Position numbers and translations under genes: made by a program
Shown here: positions 9,614-18,867 of the stretch, one piece after another
Position numbering within the stretch: the first letter of the stretch is position 1
How the letters are laid out: each line of letters begins with the position of its first letter
Notes under the pieces: model-generated
Told to the model about the DNA's origin: nothing
The model's database searches: none
The model's input: the letters and a program-made list of their open reading frames with translations, nothing else
Assembly (NCBI RefSeq): GCF_000718025.1
Contig: NZ_JODS01000016.1
Span: 62,001 to 126,000, forward strand
Source: Kitasatospora purpeofusca
Lineage (GTDB): Bacteria > Actinomycetota > Actinomycetes > Streptomycetales > Streptomycetaceae
DNA: 64,000 nucleotides
Direction: 5' to 3'

Positions 9614-9792
9614 CGGGCGCAGCCGCTCGCCCGCCGGCCTCGGCCACCCGGCGGGCGACGGGCACGCGTGTCCTCCCGGGTGCGCCCAACGGCGGGACCT
9701 TCGCGTCCGCCGAAGAGGCCGACACCGGACCGGCCGCCTTCCCTGCTCGACAGCCGTGGGGCCGACGCGCCCGCAACGGCGGCGGAGGCGCA

Positions 9793-9824
9793 GTTCCTCC
9801 CGGGGTTCCTCCCGAAGTTCCTCC
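9793..9824. repeat. Three GTTCCTCC units at exact 12-bp spacing
   Basis: GTTCCTCC occurs at 9793, 9805 and 9817 and a looser TTCTTCCT follows, all within the 394-base gap upstream of the second AraC gene. The regular 12-base phase suggests a repeated protein-binding site or slippage. The remainder of the gap (9614-10007) shows no convincing gene. Confidence 0.5.
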
Positions 9825-10007
9825 TGTTGTTCTTCCTGGTCACGCGCAGCCCGGCACGGTGGGATGAGTGGGCGGGCCTGAGCGGCTCGCCGGCAGGCCG
9901 GGGCGACGGCCCGGGCACCTGGCCGGTGCTGCCCCGCGCCCGACCCTCACCCCATGTCAGAACGCGGCCCTCCCGGGCACCACCCGGCGGCCACCGCAGG
10001 AGCACCG

Positions 10008-11006
10008 ATGCCTGTCCTCACCCTCGCCCCACCGTCACCCGGCGCGGCGCCCGCCCCGTCGGCCGCGCGGCAGCCGACCTCACCCCGGGCCGTCCCCCAT
10101 GTCGCGAGCGTCGCCGGTCACCGGCTCGGCCCGCTGCAGATCTCCACGATCGTGGCCGGACCAGGGCCGGCCGCGCTCGGCCGCAACGTCGTGCTGTGCG
10201 GCCGGGAGGAACACGTCACCCTGGTGCTGCCCCACCGGGGCACGGCCGCCATGCTCCTCGACGGCAGCCGGCTGTCGCTGCGGCCGGGCGCGTTCGCGGT
10301 CGCCCGGGCCGGCCGCCCGGTGGTCCTGGAGGTGTCGGAGGACTTCTCCGGCACGGCCTTCCACTGGCCCCGGGAGGCCGCCGCCGGGCTGACCGAGGAC
10401 GATCTGCTGGAGCTGTCCGGGAGGGCCTTCGGGACGGACACCGGGACGGCCGCGCTGGTGGCCGCCTATCTGGGGCGGCTGGCCCGGCCGGTGGTCTCGC
10501 TGGACCCGCAGCTGACCGCCCGGCTCGTCACCACGGCCCAGGACCTGCTCACCGTCCTCGCCCACGAACACCGGCGGCGGGCGGCCCGACCGGTGCCCGA
10601 GGAGGTGCGCGCCACGATCGCCAGGACGAAGGAGTACATCCTGCGGCGGCTCGGCGACCCCGCTCTCACCCCGGAGGGGATCGCGGCCGCCCATCACTTC
10701 TCGGTGCGCTACCTCCACAAGCTCTACCAGTACGAGGGTGTCACCGTGGGCCGCTGGATCCAGCGTCGGCGCCTGGAGATGTGCCGGCGCGAGCTGGCCC
10801 GGCCGTCGGCCCGGCCGGCCACGGTGGCGGGTGTCGCCAAGCGCTGGGGGTTCGTGAGCACCAGCCACTTCAGCCGGGTGTTCCGGGCCGCCTACGGAGT
10901 CACTCCGAGCGAATGGCAGGCAGGCTCCCGGGAGCCGGACACCTGGCCCGCCGTGCCGGGCCCGGTCGGGCCGATCGGTGCGACCCGGCCCGGGACGGTG
11001 GCCTGA
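10008..11006 (+). CDS. AraC family transcriptional regulator (paralogue)
   Basis: A 332-residue regulator with an N-terminal sensory domain (REEHVTLVLPHRG, DGSRLSLRPGAFAVAR) and a C-terminal AraC helix-turn-helix ending FSRVFRAAYGVTPSEWQ. The C-terminal 100 residues are closely similar to the regulator at 7432-8397 (shared RYLH, EGVTVGR, IQRRRLE and RWGFV), so they are recent paralogues. ATG 10008 has GCAGGAG just upstream; an in-frame ATG at 9954 lacks a ribosome site. The first 40 residues are proline- and alanine-rich. A phased GTTCCTCC array lies upstream. The gene ends 92 bases from the convergent regulator. Confidence 0.86.
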   Translation: MPVLTLAPPSPGAAPAPSAARQPTSPRAVPHVASVAGHRLGPLQISTIVAGPGPAALGRNVVLCGREEHVTLVLPHRGTAAMLLDGSRLSLRPGAFAVARAGRPVVLEVSEDFSGTAFHWPREAAAGLTEDDLLELSGRAFGTDTGTAALVAAYLGRLARPVVSLDPQLTARLVTTAQDLLTVLAHEHRRRAARPVPEEVRATIARTKEYILRRLGDPALTPEGIAAAHHFSVRYLHKLYQYEGVTVGRWIQRRRLEMCRRELARPSARPATVAGVAKRWGFVSTSHFSRVFRAAYGVTPSEWQAGSREPDTWPAVPGPVGPIGATRPGTVA

Positions 11007-11098
11007 CCCGGCGCCGGCCGCGGTGCTGCGGGACCGCCCGGAAGGTGCTGTTCGGGCCGGGCCGACCGCCGGGTTCCGTTCGGGCCGAGCCGGTCGGG

Positions 11099-13420
11099 TC
11101 AGTCCCCGGCCGCCGCCAGCTCGGTCAGCAGGGCGGTCGCCTCGGCCAGCCGGGCCGGGTCCCCGGCGGTCTCGGCGAACGCCCGGGCCTCCCGCGCGGC
11201 CCCGACGGCGCGCTCCGGTTCCCCGAGCTCCGCCAGGGCCCGCGCCTGGCCGAGCCCGGCGATGGCCTGGAGCAGCGGCACCCCGACCCGGGCGCCCGTC
11301 CGGCGTGCGTCGGCGTAGGTGTGCTCGGCTTCCCGCGGCCGGCCGAGCGCCAGCAGCGCCCGTCCCTTCTGGGCGAGCGCGTTCGTCCGGGTGAAGTCGC
11401 CGATGTGCGCGGCGGGCGCGGTGGCCGGGTCGGCGAGCAGGTCGAGGATGGCGTCGGTGGTGGCCACCGCGTCCCCGTGGCTGCCCGTGCGGGCCTGGGC
11501 GGAGGCCAGGGCCAGCAGCGCCTGCGGGTGGCCCTCGCGGTCGCCCGCCGTCGCGAACAGCTCCGCCGCCCGCCGGGCCCGGCGGACCGCCTCGTCCGGC
11601 TCGCCCAGCCGGACGGCGGCGGCCGCCGCGTAGAAGTGCGCCCACGCCTCCTGGGTGACATCCCCGGCCCGGCGGGCGAGCTCGGCCGCCTGCTCCGCGA
11701 TCGCCGACGACTCGCGGGGTTGGTGAGAGCAGTAGTGCACCGCCCAGGCCAGGTAGTTGGCGTGGGTCGCCGCCAGGACGTCGTCGCCCAGCGCGTGGGC
11801 TGCCGTCCGGGACAGCCCGAAGACCGTGGGCCAGTGGCCCCAGTGGGTCCAGCGGTCGGAGAACCAGTGCATGGACTCCGCGGTCCGCACCACCTCGGCA
11901 TGGCGGCCGGCCGCGGCCGCGGAGCGCAGCGCGGCCAGCCAGTTGGCGCTCTCGGCCTCCAGCCAGGCCTGCGCGGCCCGCGCCGAGCCGAACCCGCCGG
12001 CCGACGTCGCCCCGTCGGTCGTTGCCGGGGCGGACGCCGCCGCGCCGGATGGCGAGGGGCCGGGCTGGAACCACTGGCCGGCGGCCGCCGCCGTGTCGAG
12101 CAGCCAACGGTGCAGCGCGGCCTCGGCGGCGGCGCGCTCCTGGGAGCTCTCCTCCTCCTGGAACCGCTCGCGGGCGTAGAGCCGCAATAGGTCGTGGAAC
12201 AGCAACCGGTCGGTGGCGGTGTGGCCGAGCAGGCCCAGGTCGAGGAGCTCGTCGAGCATCTCCTCGACGAGGTCCGGGCCCAGGCCGGTGAGGGCGGCGC
12301 CCGCCCCCGGGCCGAAGTCCGGCCCCGGGACGAGCGCCAGCCGGCGGAAGAGGCGTCGCACCGGCTCGGCGAGCTGTTCGTAGGAGAGCCGGAACGCCGA
12401 GCGGATGCGCAGGTCCCCCGCGGTCAGGCGCTGGAGGCGCAGATCCTCGTCCCCGAGTCGCTCGGCGAAGCCGCGCGCGCTCCACGCGGGCCGGCTCAGC
12501 AGCCGGTTGCCCGCGATGCGCAGTGCCAGCGGCAGGTGTCCGCACAGCTCGGCGATCCGCGTGAGCACCGCCGGGTCGGAGCCGTCCGTACCGGCTGCCG
12601 CCTCCTCCTCTTCCTCGCGTTGCGCGAGGATCGCGCCGAGGAGCGCGGTGGCGGCGCCGACGGGCAGCGGCGCCAGGACGAGCCGCCGCGCGTGCTCGAT
12701 CCCGGCGAGCGTGCGGCGGCTGGTCACCCAGAGCCTGCTCGACCCCGGGCCGGGCAACAGGGCGCGGACCTGCTCCTCGTGGGCGGCGTTGTCGAGGACG
12801 ACGAGGGCCTCCCGTTCCCGCATCAGGCGCCGGTAGAGCACCCGGCGCTCGTCCGTCTCGGCCGGCAGGTCGCGTTCGCGCACGCCCAGAGCCCGCAGCA
12901 GGCGCGCCAGGGCGTCGTGCGGCACGACGGGTTCGGCGTCCAGACCGCGCAGGTCGACGAAGAAGCAGCCGTCCGCGAACCGGCCGCCCAGCTGCGCCCC
13001 GGCGTGCACCACCAGGGCGGTCTTGCCCAGACCGGGCGCGCCGGAGACGATCGAGACCGGTGGGCCCGTCCGGCCGGTGACGCTCCGCCCGAGCCAGGCG
13101 GTCTCGGTCTCGCGGCCGGTGAAGTCGGGTACCGCGGGCGGCAGGTCGCAGAGTCCGGGTGCGGCGGCGGTCTGCTGGCGCCGCCGGCCCGCGCGGGCGG
13201 CGCCCGCCAGTTCCTCGGTGGCGGCCCGGGTGAGCCCCAGGGCGACGGCGAGGGCCTGGACGGTGCGGGCCTGGGGACCGCGGCTGTGGCCGCGCTCCAT
13301 GTCGCCGATGGCGCGGGCGCTCACGCCCGACTCCTCCGCCAGCTCCTCCAGGGTCAACCCGGCGTCGTGGCGGTGCGCGCGCAGCAGCGGTCCCAGAGCC
13401 GACGGCTCGGGCTGGCTCAT
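11099..13420 (-). CDS. HTH/NB-ARC/TPR regulator (AfsR/STAND-like)
   Basis: A 773-residue STAND-type ATPase regulator. An N-terminal Cro/C1 helix-turn-helix (LTLEELAEESGVSARAIGDM) lies at about residues 20-45. An NB-ARC domain follows, with Walker A GAPGLGKTA and Walker B LVVLDNAAHEEQ, and winged-helix features around residues 300-400. The C-terminal half is a row of TPR-like helical pairs. Start ATG 13420 follows GGGGGG; the frame extends to 13501 without support. Such proteins couple ligand sensing by the TPRs to DNA binding through ATP-dependent oligomerisation, and in Streptomyces they often affect differentiation or secondary metabolism. It is convergent with the AraC gene and has no obvious partner. 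Confidence 0.88.
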   Translation of the reverse strand: MSQPEPSALGPLLRAHRHDAGLTLEELAEESGVSARAIGDMERGHSRGPQARTVQALAVALGLTRAATEELAGAARAGRRRQQTAAAPGLCDLPPAVPDFTGRETETAWLGRSVTGRTGPPVSIVSGAPGLGKTALVVHAGAQLGGRFADGCFFVDLRGLDAEPVVPHDALARLLRALGVRERDLPAETDERRVLYRRLMREREALVVLDNAAHEEQVRALLPGPGSSRLWVTSRRTLAGIEHARRLVLAPLPVGAATALLGAILAQREEEEEAAAGTDGSDPAVLTRIAELCGHLPLALRIAGNRLLSRPAWSARGFAERLGDEDLRLQRLTAGDLRIRSAFRLSYEQLAEPVRRLFRRLALVPGPDFGPGAGAALTGLGPDLVEEMLDELLDLGLLGHTATDRLLFHDLLRLYARERFQEEESSQERAAAEAALHRWLLDTAAAAGQWFQPGPSPSGAAASAPATTDGATSAGGFGSARAAQAWLEAESANWLAALRSAAAAGRHAEVVRTAESMHWFSDRWTHWGHWPTVFGLSRTAAHALGDDVLAATHANYLAWAVHYCSHQPRESSAIAEQAAELARRAGDVTQEAWAHFYAAAAAVRLGEPDEAVRRARRAAELFATAGDREGHPQALLALASAQARTGSHGDAVATTDAILDLLADPATAPAAHIGDFTRTNALAQKGRALLALGRPREAEHTYADARRTGARVGVPLLQAIAGLGQARALAELGEPERAVGAAREARAFAETAGDPARLAEATALLTELAAAGD

Positions 13421-13526
13421 TCGACCCCCCGATTGGTGAGGGGCCATCATACCGGATAGTGGCCCTGACCTGCGAAGACCTGGTCTTTCGGCCGTTCGCA
13501 CGTGAGTCGGGCCCGTCGGCCGGCGA

Positions 13527-13740
13527 TCAGTTGTCGCCGGGGCGGGTTACGGTGAAGTGGGCGCCGCCTTCGGGGCCGTGGCCCCGGAGGGTGATGGTGG
13601 CGCCGAGGCGTCCGGTGAGCCGCTGGGCGACGGCGGCGGCGTCGACCAGGCGGCGGGCGATCCGCCGGGACCGGCACGGGGCCGGCGACGCACACGCCGC
13701 CGGCCCCGTCGAAACGCTCCACCCGTCCGGAGGAGTAGTC
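13527..13740 (-). pseudogene. Decayed coding fragment of unknown family
   Basis: Two minus-strand reading frames look like parts of one protein separated by a frameshift near 13655. One (13737-13657) reads YSSGRVERFDGAGG and then GPVPVPADR. The other, ending at TGA 13527-13529, contains ARRLVDAAAVAQRLTGRLGA, then ITLRG and GGAHFTVTRP. The second piece faintly resembles the C-terminal end of histidine-kinase-type ATPase domains, but the match is by eye and weak. The remainder of the gap 13421-13916 shows no other gene. Confidence 0.3.
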
Positions 13741-13916
13741 CGCGCCGGCAGCCGACGTCCTCGTCCTGCCGGTCGGAGCTTCGCGGCGGGGCGAGGACCT
13801 CCGCCGCGAACCCCTCCGACTCCTCACCTGGGGAGACCGGGCATCCGAGGCGGTACCGGCGCCGAACCGCCGATCACCGTCCCTGGCCGGCCCGCACAGC
13901 GCCGCGCAAAGGACTA

Positions 13917-14561
13917 CTACTTGGTGGGAACGTAGTCGAAGCGGGGCGTGAGGGTGCCGAACGTCGAGTCGGTCTCGAGGGCGTTGCCGAAGAACTTCGC
14001 GGTCAGTGCGGCGGCGTCCTCCGTGACATGGAACGGCACCTTGTCCAGGGTGAAACCGGTGAGGGTGGGCCGGCCGTTGGCGAGTACCTCGGCCGGGGTG
14101 GTGTAGGCGATCAGCGTCTCCTTGCTGACCTCCTCGGCGTTCGCCTTGACCCCGGCCGAGTAGCCGGGCTGGGGCATCAACCGGATCCAGGTGGCCTGCA
14201 GCTCGACGACGGTGCCGCTGCTCTCCTGGGTGAGCGTCATGCCGCCCGGGTAGTAGATCCGGCCCTTGTCGTCCAGGTGGTCACCGGCGGCGGAGCCGAT
14301 CGGCATGTCGAATCCGTAGCCGTCCGCGTCCAGGGTGAACGGTGCGATCGCGCCCAGCTTGATGCCGTTGGCGTCCAGCCATGACTTGGTGGTCTCGCTG
14401 ACCCGGACGCTGGCGCTGCCCCAGGGCGAGATGTAGAGCCCGGGATCCCGCTGGGCCGCCCGGAAGGTCGGCGCGACGGCCTGCGCGGACGGCGCGAGGG
14501 CGATCGGGGCGGCCAGCGCGAGGGTGGTGGCGGCGATGGCGAGTTTGCGGAGGATACGCAC
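13917..14561 (-). CDS. Secreted protein of unknown function (possible HtaA-like fold)
   Basis: A 214-residue exported protein. The start is GTG 14561 with GGAG about six bases upstream, giving a clear Sec signal peptide: basic VRILRK, a hydrophobic core AATTLALAAPIALA, and an Ala-Gln-Ala cleavage site near residue 28. The mature part contains SASVRVSETTKSWLDANGI and later a GRIYYPGGMTL motif followed by beta-rich sequence. The pattern of a fixed-value segment followed by a G-x-I-x-x-x-GGM strand recalls HtaA-like cell-surface domains, but this is a weak by-eye resemblance. It is divergent from the DUF4331 gene across a 352-base gap. Confidence 0.75.
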   Translation of the reverse strand: MRILRKLAIAATTLALAAPIALAPSAQAVAPTFRAAQRDPGLYISPWGSASVRVSETTKSWLDANGIKLGAIAPFTLDADGYGFDMPIGSAAGDHLDDKGRIYYPGGMTLTQESSGTVVELQATWIRLMPQPGYSAGVKANAEEVSKETLIAYTTPAEVLANGRPTLTGFTLDKVPFHVTEDAAALTAKFFGNALETDSTFGTLTPRFDYVPTK

Positions 14562-14913
14562 GGTGGAACTCCAAGGAGGGGCTGGGCGGGCGGCGGAGAA
14601 CGCCGGAGTAGAGGCCGAGCGGGCCGAGCCGGGGAACCGGTCGGCGCCGATCAGTGGAAGTGCTCGAAGGCTAGCGGTCGGCAGCGGCGATCCGTGCACG
14701 CATCACTCCCGAAGACACTGCCCCCGGCAGAAGTTGGGCCGGACGGGGGAACTGCACGACTCGCCCGCCGGAGTCGGCGGATGTCGGGCACGAGAAGATC
14801 CACTCGGGCCTAGGGTTGCCCTGGCCGTGCGCGCAGCGGGCCACCTCTCGCTGTCCAATGCCTCTTCTCCCGAAGGTACTTGGGCAGGCCATCCCGCGAT
14901 TTCTGGAGCCGCG
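14562..14913. other. Divergent intergenic region
   Basis: This 352-base gap separates two divergently transcribed exported proteins. It should hold both promoters. I see no strong inverted repeat or gene in it. Confidence 0.5.
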
Positions 14914-16365
14914 ATGTCCGCCGGTGCCCACCGCCCGAGTCGCCGAGCCTTTCTCGGCAGTACCGTCACCCTCCTGACCGCCGCCTCGCTGGGCGGCCCG
15001 CTGCTCGGCCGCAGTCAGGCCGGCGGGCACTTCGACTCGCCCGCCGTGCTGGCCGACGGGCAGACGAACCTCACCGACGTGTACGCCTTCACCAGCCCGG
15101 ACGACCACGACCGGGTGACCCTCGTGGTCGATGTCCAGCCCGGCCAGCTCCCGGGCTCCGGTCCGCTGAACTACCCCTTCGCCACCCGGGCCAGGTACGA
15201 GCTGCACGTCGACGGCCGGGGCACCGGACGGCCGGACACCACCTATCGGTGGACCTTCCGGAACGAGGACCGGCGGCCGTTCGGCACCGGACCGGTCGCG
15301 ATCGGCCCCGTGCGCTCGCTCCAGGACAGCACGCTGCTGTTCAAGCAGCGCTACACCCTGGAGCGCATCAGGGACGGCCGGACCGAGACGCTGATCTCCG
15401 ACGGCACCGCCGCGCCCACCCACACCGGCCTGGCCCTGATGCCCGACTACGGGGCGCTGCGCAGCGAGGCCACCCTCACTCTGCCGGGCGGCGGCCGGAC
15501 CCTGGCGGGCCAGATCGCCGAGCCGTTCGTCGCCGACAGCCGGGTGTTCGGGCTCTTCACGGCCGGCACCGTCGGACCGGTGCCCGGCGCACTGCCCGCC
15601 GCCGGACCGCTCTCGGCGCTCAATGTCAGTGCCCTCGTGCTTCAGCTTCCCAAGCGCGAACTCGCCCTGAACGGCGACCCGGAGCGCAATCCGGTGGCCG
15701 GCGTCTGGGCCACCGTCTCCCGTGAGAGTGCCGACCTCTCCAAGGACCTCCGGACCCAGGCGGCGAGCTTTCGGCAGGTCGCCCGGCTGGGCAACCCGCA
15801 CATCGTGTTCGCGCTCTGGGGCACCTTCGCCGGGCTCTCCAGGCCGGGCGGGCCGGAGGACCGGTTCAACGCCCGTCCGGCCGACCTCGACGCGCAGGAC
15901 GAGGAGTTCCTTGCCGCGGGGCTCGACCCCGCACCGCCGCGCCGGATCGAGGCGGCCCAGGGATTCGCCGCCCCGGCCGGACCGCGCACCGACATCCGGG
16001 CGCTGTTCCTCAGCGGCTTCGGCAAGGACAACGGATCGCGCTTCGGCATCGACCTGAACACCCAGGCGATGAACGCGGACGCCGACCCGGCCGCCCTGCG
16101 CTGGGCCGACCAACTGCGGCTCAACCTCACCACCCCGGTGAGCTCCGCCCCCCATCCGTACGGCGTGCTGGAGCGGGACCTCCAGGGCTACCCCAACGGG
16201 CGGCGGCTGAACGACGAGATCGACGTACCGCTGCTGCGGATGCTCGAGGGCGAGCCCTCCGAGCGCTCGGCGGCGCACCTGCTTCCGCCGCCCTCCTTCG
16301 ACTGGCAGCCCAAGCCGGCCTCCGACACCTTCCCGTACGTCAACCTGCCGCACGCGGGCCCGTGA
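14914..16365 (+). CDS. DUF4331 family secreted protein (Tat signal)
   Basis: A 483-residue exported protein. The N-terminus has a twin-arginine signal, SRRAFLG, followed by a hydrophobic stretch, so export of a folded protein is expected. The mature sequence begins GGHFDSPAVLADGQTNLTD and then VYAFTSPDD, the hallmark of DUF4331 proteins; the domain fills almost the whole chain. Function is unknown; homologues are often next to TPR proteins. ATG 14914 follows GGAG by six bases; the frame is open upstream to 14524 but lacks a start signal. Its stop overlaps the start of the TPR gene (GTGA at 16362), implying translational coupling and a shared job. Confidence 0.88.
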   Translation: MSAGAHRPSRRAFLGSTVTLLTAASLGGPLLGRSQAGGHFDSPAVLADGQTNLTDVYAFTSPDDHDRVTLVVDVQPGQLPGSGPLNYPFATRARYELHVDGRGTGRPDTTYRWTFRNEDRRPFGTGPVAIGPVRSLQDSTLLFKQRYTLERIRDGRTETLISDGTAAPTHTGLALMPDYGALRSEATLTLPGGGRTLAGQIAEPFVADSRVFGLFTAGTVGPVPGALPAAGPLSALNVSALVLQLPKRELALNGDPERNPVAGVWATVSRESADLSKDLRTQAASFRQVARLGNPHIVFALWGTFAGLSRPGGPEDRFNARPADLDAQDEEFLAAGLDPAPPRRIEAAQGFAAPAGPRTDIRALFLSGFGKDNGSRFGIDLNTQAMNADADPAALRWADQLRLNLTTPVSSAPHPYGVLERDLQGYPNGRRLNDEIDVPLLRMLEGEPSERSAAHLLPPPSFDWQPKPASDTFPYVNLPHAGP

Positions 16366-17669
16366 TCCGTCTCCCGGAGCCGGCCGGAGCGATCGGCCGC
16401 GGACTTCTGGTGCTGGTCTGCGCGGCCGGACTGCTGGCCGTCGGGTCGAGCGGTCCGGTCCGGCGCCCGGCCGGCGTCGCGGTGCTGCTCCCGCCGCCGT
16501 CGGCCGACCCGCTCGCCGCTGCCCGGCAGGTTGCCGGGCAGCGGCCGACGGACGCCACCGCCTGGGCCGAGCTGGGCATCGCCGCGGTGGACCGGGCCAG
16601 GTCCACTCTGGACGGCGGGCTGCTGGACGAGGCCGACCGCGCACTGACCCGCTCCCTCGTCCTGCGCCCCGAGCGCAACCACGAGGCACTGGTCGGCTCC
16701 GGCATGCTCGCCAACGCCCGTCACGAGTTCGACACCGCACGGGGGTTCGGACAGCGGGCGACCACGATGGCCCCCGACCGGGCCGCCGGATACGCGGTGC
16801 TGGCCGACGCGGAGCTCCAGCTCGGCCACCTGACCGCCGCCACCGCCGCCACCCAGCGTCTGCTGGACCTGGCTCCCACCACGGCCGCCTACACCCGGGC
16901 CTCGTACGACCTGGAGACGCACGGACGGACGGCGGAGGCGGTGATGGCGCTGGAGCGGGCCCTCGAGCTGGCGGTCACTCCGGGCGAACGGGCTTTCAGC
17001 GCGCACCGGCTGGGCGATCTGAACTGGGAGCAGGGCCGGCCGGAGGCGGCCGAGCAGTACTACCGGCAGGCGCTCGCGACGCAGCCCGACGACCACTTCG
17101 CGGCCTTCGGGCTGGCCCGGTCCGCCGCCGCGCTCGGCCGGACCGACGAGGCGCTGGGCCGGTACGCGGACCTGGTAGCCCGGATGCCGCAACCGCAGTT
17201 CCTGCTGGAGTACGCCGAGTTGCTGCTCGCCACGGGCCACCGGGGCGACGCCGAAGCGCAGTTCGCCACGCTGGGCGCCGAGGTCCGGCTCGCGACCGGG
17301 CCGGTCGACCTCCAGCTGGCCCGCTACCTGGCCGACCACGGCGAACCGGCCGAGGCGGTCCGGCTGCTGACCGAGGAGTGGCAGCGGCGGCAGAGCCCGC
17401 TGGTGGCGGAGGAGCTGGCCTGGGCCCTGCACCGTGCGGGGCGGGACGAGGAGGCGCTGCCGCATGCCCGGTTCGCGGCCACGCCGGGCGGCGCCGGGGC
17501 ACTCGGCGCATACCGCCGCGGCGTGATCGAGCAGGCCCTCGGACTTCCTGGCGCGGCCGAGCTGCTCAACGAGGCGCTGAGTCGCAACCCGTACTTCTCG
17601 CCCCGGTATGCCGCGCACGCACGGGAACTTCTGCGGGCCGACCGCACTGGAGCGGCTCCACACCACTAG
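16362..17669 (+). CDS. TPR-repeat protein, membrane-anchored or exported
   Basis: A 435-residue protein with an N-terminal hydrophobic segment (GRGLLVLVCAAGLLAVG) that could be a signal peptide or anchor, followed by at least seven degenerate tetratricopeptide repeats, for example WAELGIAAVDRA, YAVLADAELQLGHL and DHFAAFGLARSAAALGR. It is coupled to the DUF4331 gene by a four-base GTGA overlap. TPR proteins of this arrangement usually act as scaffolds for protein assemblies; pairing with DUF4331 suggests that they work together at the cell surface. No enzymatic motif is visible. Confidence 0.87.
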   Translation: MIRLPEPAGAIGRGLLVLVCAAGLLAVGSSGPVRRPAGVAVLLPPPSADPLAAARQVAGQRPTDATAWAELGIAAVDRARSTLDGGLLDEADRALTRSLVLRPERNHEALVGSGMLANARHEFDTARGFGQRATTMAPDRAAGYAVLADAELQLGHLTAATAATQRLLDLAPTTAAYTRASYDLETHGRTAEAVMALERALELAVTPGERAFSAHRLGDLNWEQGRPEAAEQYYRQALATQPDDHFAAFGLARSAAALGRTDEALGRYADLVARMPQPQFLLEYAELLLATGHRGDAEAQFATLGAEVRLATGPVDLQLARYLADHGEPAEAVRLLTEEWQRRQSPLVAEELAWALHRAGRDEEALPHARFAATPGGAGALGAYRRGVIEQALGLPGAAELLNEALSRNPYFSPRYAAHARELLRADRTGAAPHH

Positions 17670-17925
17670 AGGCTCGATGCCAAGGGCTCGCTGACGCGTA
17701 CGACACGGGGCGGGCCCGATGGAGTTCGGCGCCGGCGCGTCGTCGGTCTCCGAGAGCCTGGGCCGCACCGCGACCGAGCTACGCCGCAGCCGTCCGTGCT
17801 CGGCGCCGGCTCGGAGCCGTATCCGTCCGGACGGGTGAAACCGCGCCACCGGCGGGTGAGCCGGACGTGCTCCGGGACCGGCCGGAGCGGTTGACTGGGG
17901 CCCACTCCTCGGGAAGGTTCGTCGT

Positions 17926-18354
17926 ATGCGGTGTGCGCCCCGGCACTGGCAGTCCGTGCTGCGGTGCGCCGTGACGGCGCTGCTGGGCGCGGCGCTGGTC
18001 CTGCTGGGCGGGGCGGACGCCGCCGAGGCCCGGCCGTGGGCGGCCGGCGCGCACTGCGTCACCGCCCAGGAGACCCCCGCCGGGGGAGCGGAACCGCTGC
18101 CGCTGGCCGCGCCGGGCACCGACGAGTGCCCGGAACCCGCCGAGCGTCGCCGAAGCCACGGAACCGTCCCGCTCCACGCCTGCGCCCACCGCGCGGGCCC
18201 GGCCTGCGCGACGGGCTGCGGTCAGCCACCACTGCCGCCCACCGAGGCGTACACCGTGCACGGTCCCGCCGGACCGGCCGCACCCTGGCCCCCGTACTCC
18301 GGATGGACCGGGGCCGAGGCCACCGGCGCACGAGGTGTCGTCCTCCGCTGCTGA
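17926..18354 (+). CDS. Small cysteine-rich secreted protein, unknown
   Basis: A 142-residue protein starting at ATG 17926, seven bases after GGGAAGG. An N-terminal signal-like segment (VTALLGAALVLLGGADA) ends in Ala-rich sequence. The mature part has about seven cysteines (for example GAHCV, TDECPE, LHACAHRAGPACATGCG and the C-terminal Cys), which would suit disulfide bonding outside the cell, and is proline-rich. I do not recognise a family. It lies 256 bases after the TPR gene and 109 bases before another small gene on the same strand. An opposing frame also exists over 18059-18589, but it has no signal peptide and a poorer start. Confidence 0.5.
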   Translation: MRCAPRHWQSVLRCAVTALLGAALVLLGGADAAEARPWAAGAHCVTAQETPAGGAEPLPLAAPGTDECPEPAERRRSHGTVPLHACAHRAGPACATGCGQPPLPPTEAYTVHGPAGPAAPWPPYSGWTGAEATGARGVVLRC

Positions 18355-18463
18355 GAGGTCCCGCCGGGCAACCTCGGGCCCACGCACCACCCACCCCGGC
18401 CGTGCAAGGCCCGGCCCGGCTTCCTGCGACCCCTTGTCCATGCCGTACCGCAGGAGATCCACC

Positions 18464-18688
18464 ATGCCCTTCGACGTCTTCTCCGCCATCGGCGCCATGG
18501 TGCGCGCCGAGGCCACCCGGACCACCGAGTCCGCTCCGTCCGACCCGGCCACCACCGCCCACCCCGCCGAACCGCAGCCGGCCCCGCACCCGCTCCAGGA
18601 ACCGGCCGCCGGACCCGCCGTCGAGCCCGCCGCCCAGCCCGGGGCCCTACCCCCAGCCGCGCCCCTGCTCCCCGGCCTGTCCACCTGA
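18464..18688 (+). CDS. Small hypothetical protein with Pro/Ala-rich tail
   Basis: A 74-residue protein. ATG 18464 is preceded by AGGAG at the proper distance. The first 20 residues, MPFDVFSAIGAMVRAEATRT, look like a short amphipathic helix; the remainder is almost only Pro, Ala, Glu and Gln and is probably disordered. Small proteins with a conserved N-terminal helix and variable Pro-rich tail are common in Streptomyces, but I cannot name this one. It is followed nine bases later by a perfect 16-base hairpin, which supports it being the last gene of a transcript. Confidence 0.5.
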   Translation: MPFDVFSAIGAMVRAEATRTTESAPSDPATTAHPAEPQPAPHPLQEPAAGPAVEPAAQPGALPPAAPLLPGLST

Positions 18689-18696
18689 ACACCCCC

Positions 18697-18736
18697 GGGG
18701 TCGGTCGGGCCGGACTCCCTCGGCCCGACCGACCCC
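18697..18736. terminator. Perfect 16-bp hairpin
   Basis: GGGGTCGGTCGGGCCG (18697-18712) pairs exactly with CGGCCCGACCGACCCC (18721-18736) across an eight-base loop. It separates the small gene at 18464 from the NUDIX gene. Confidence 0.8.
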
Positions 18737-18867
18737 GACACGCCGGCGCGGCAGCCTGCTCGCAGGTCTCGGCGGCCGTTCGCGGGGTATCGACCGTGAG
18801 GACCGGCCGCACGCGGCCGGTCGAGGCGGGCCGAGGAACCCCCGTGACGGAGAGGACTCCCTGAGCG

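Noticed and set aside
18059..18589. Minus-strand 176-codon frame opposite the small secreted protein
   Set aside because: It has no ribosome site, no signal or domain, and is Gly/Arg-rich, while the plus frame has a signal peptide and a ribosome site. The decision is not certain.
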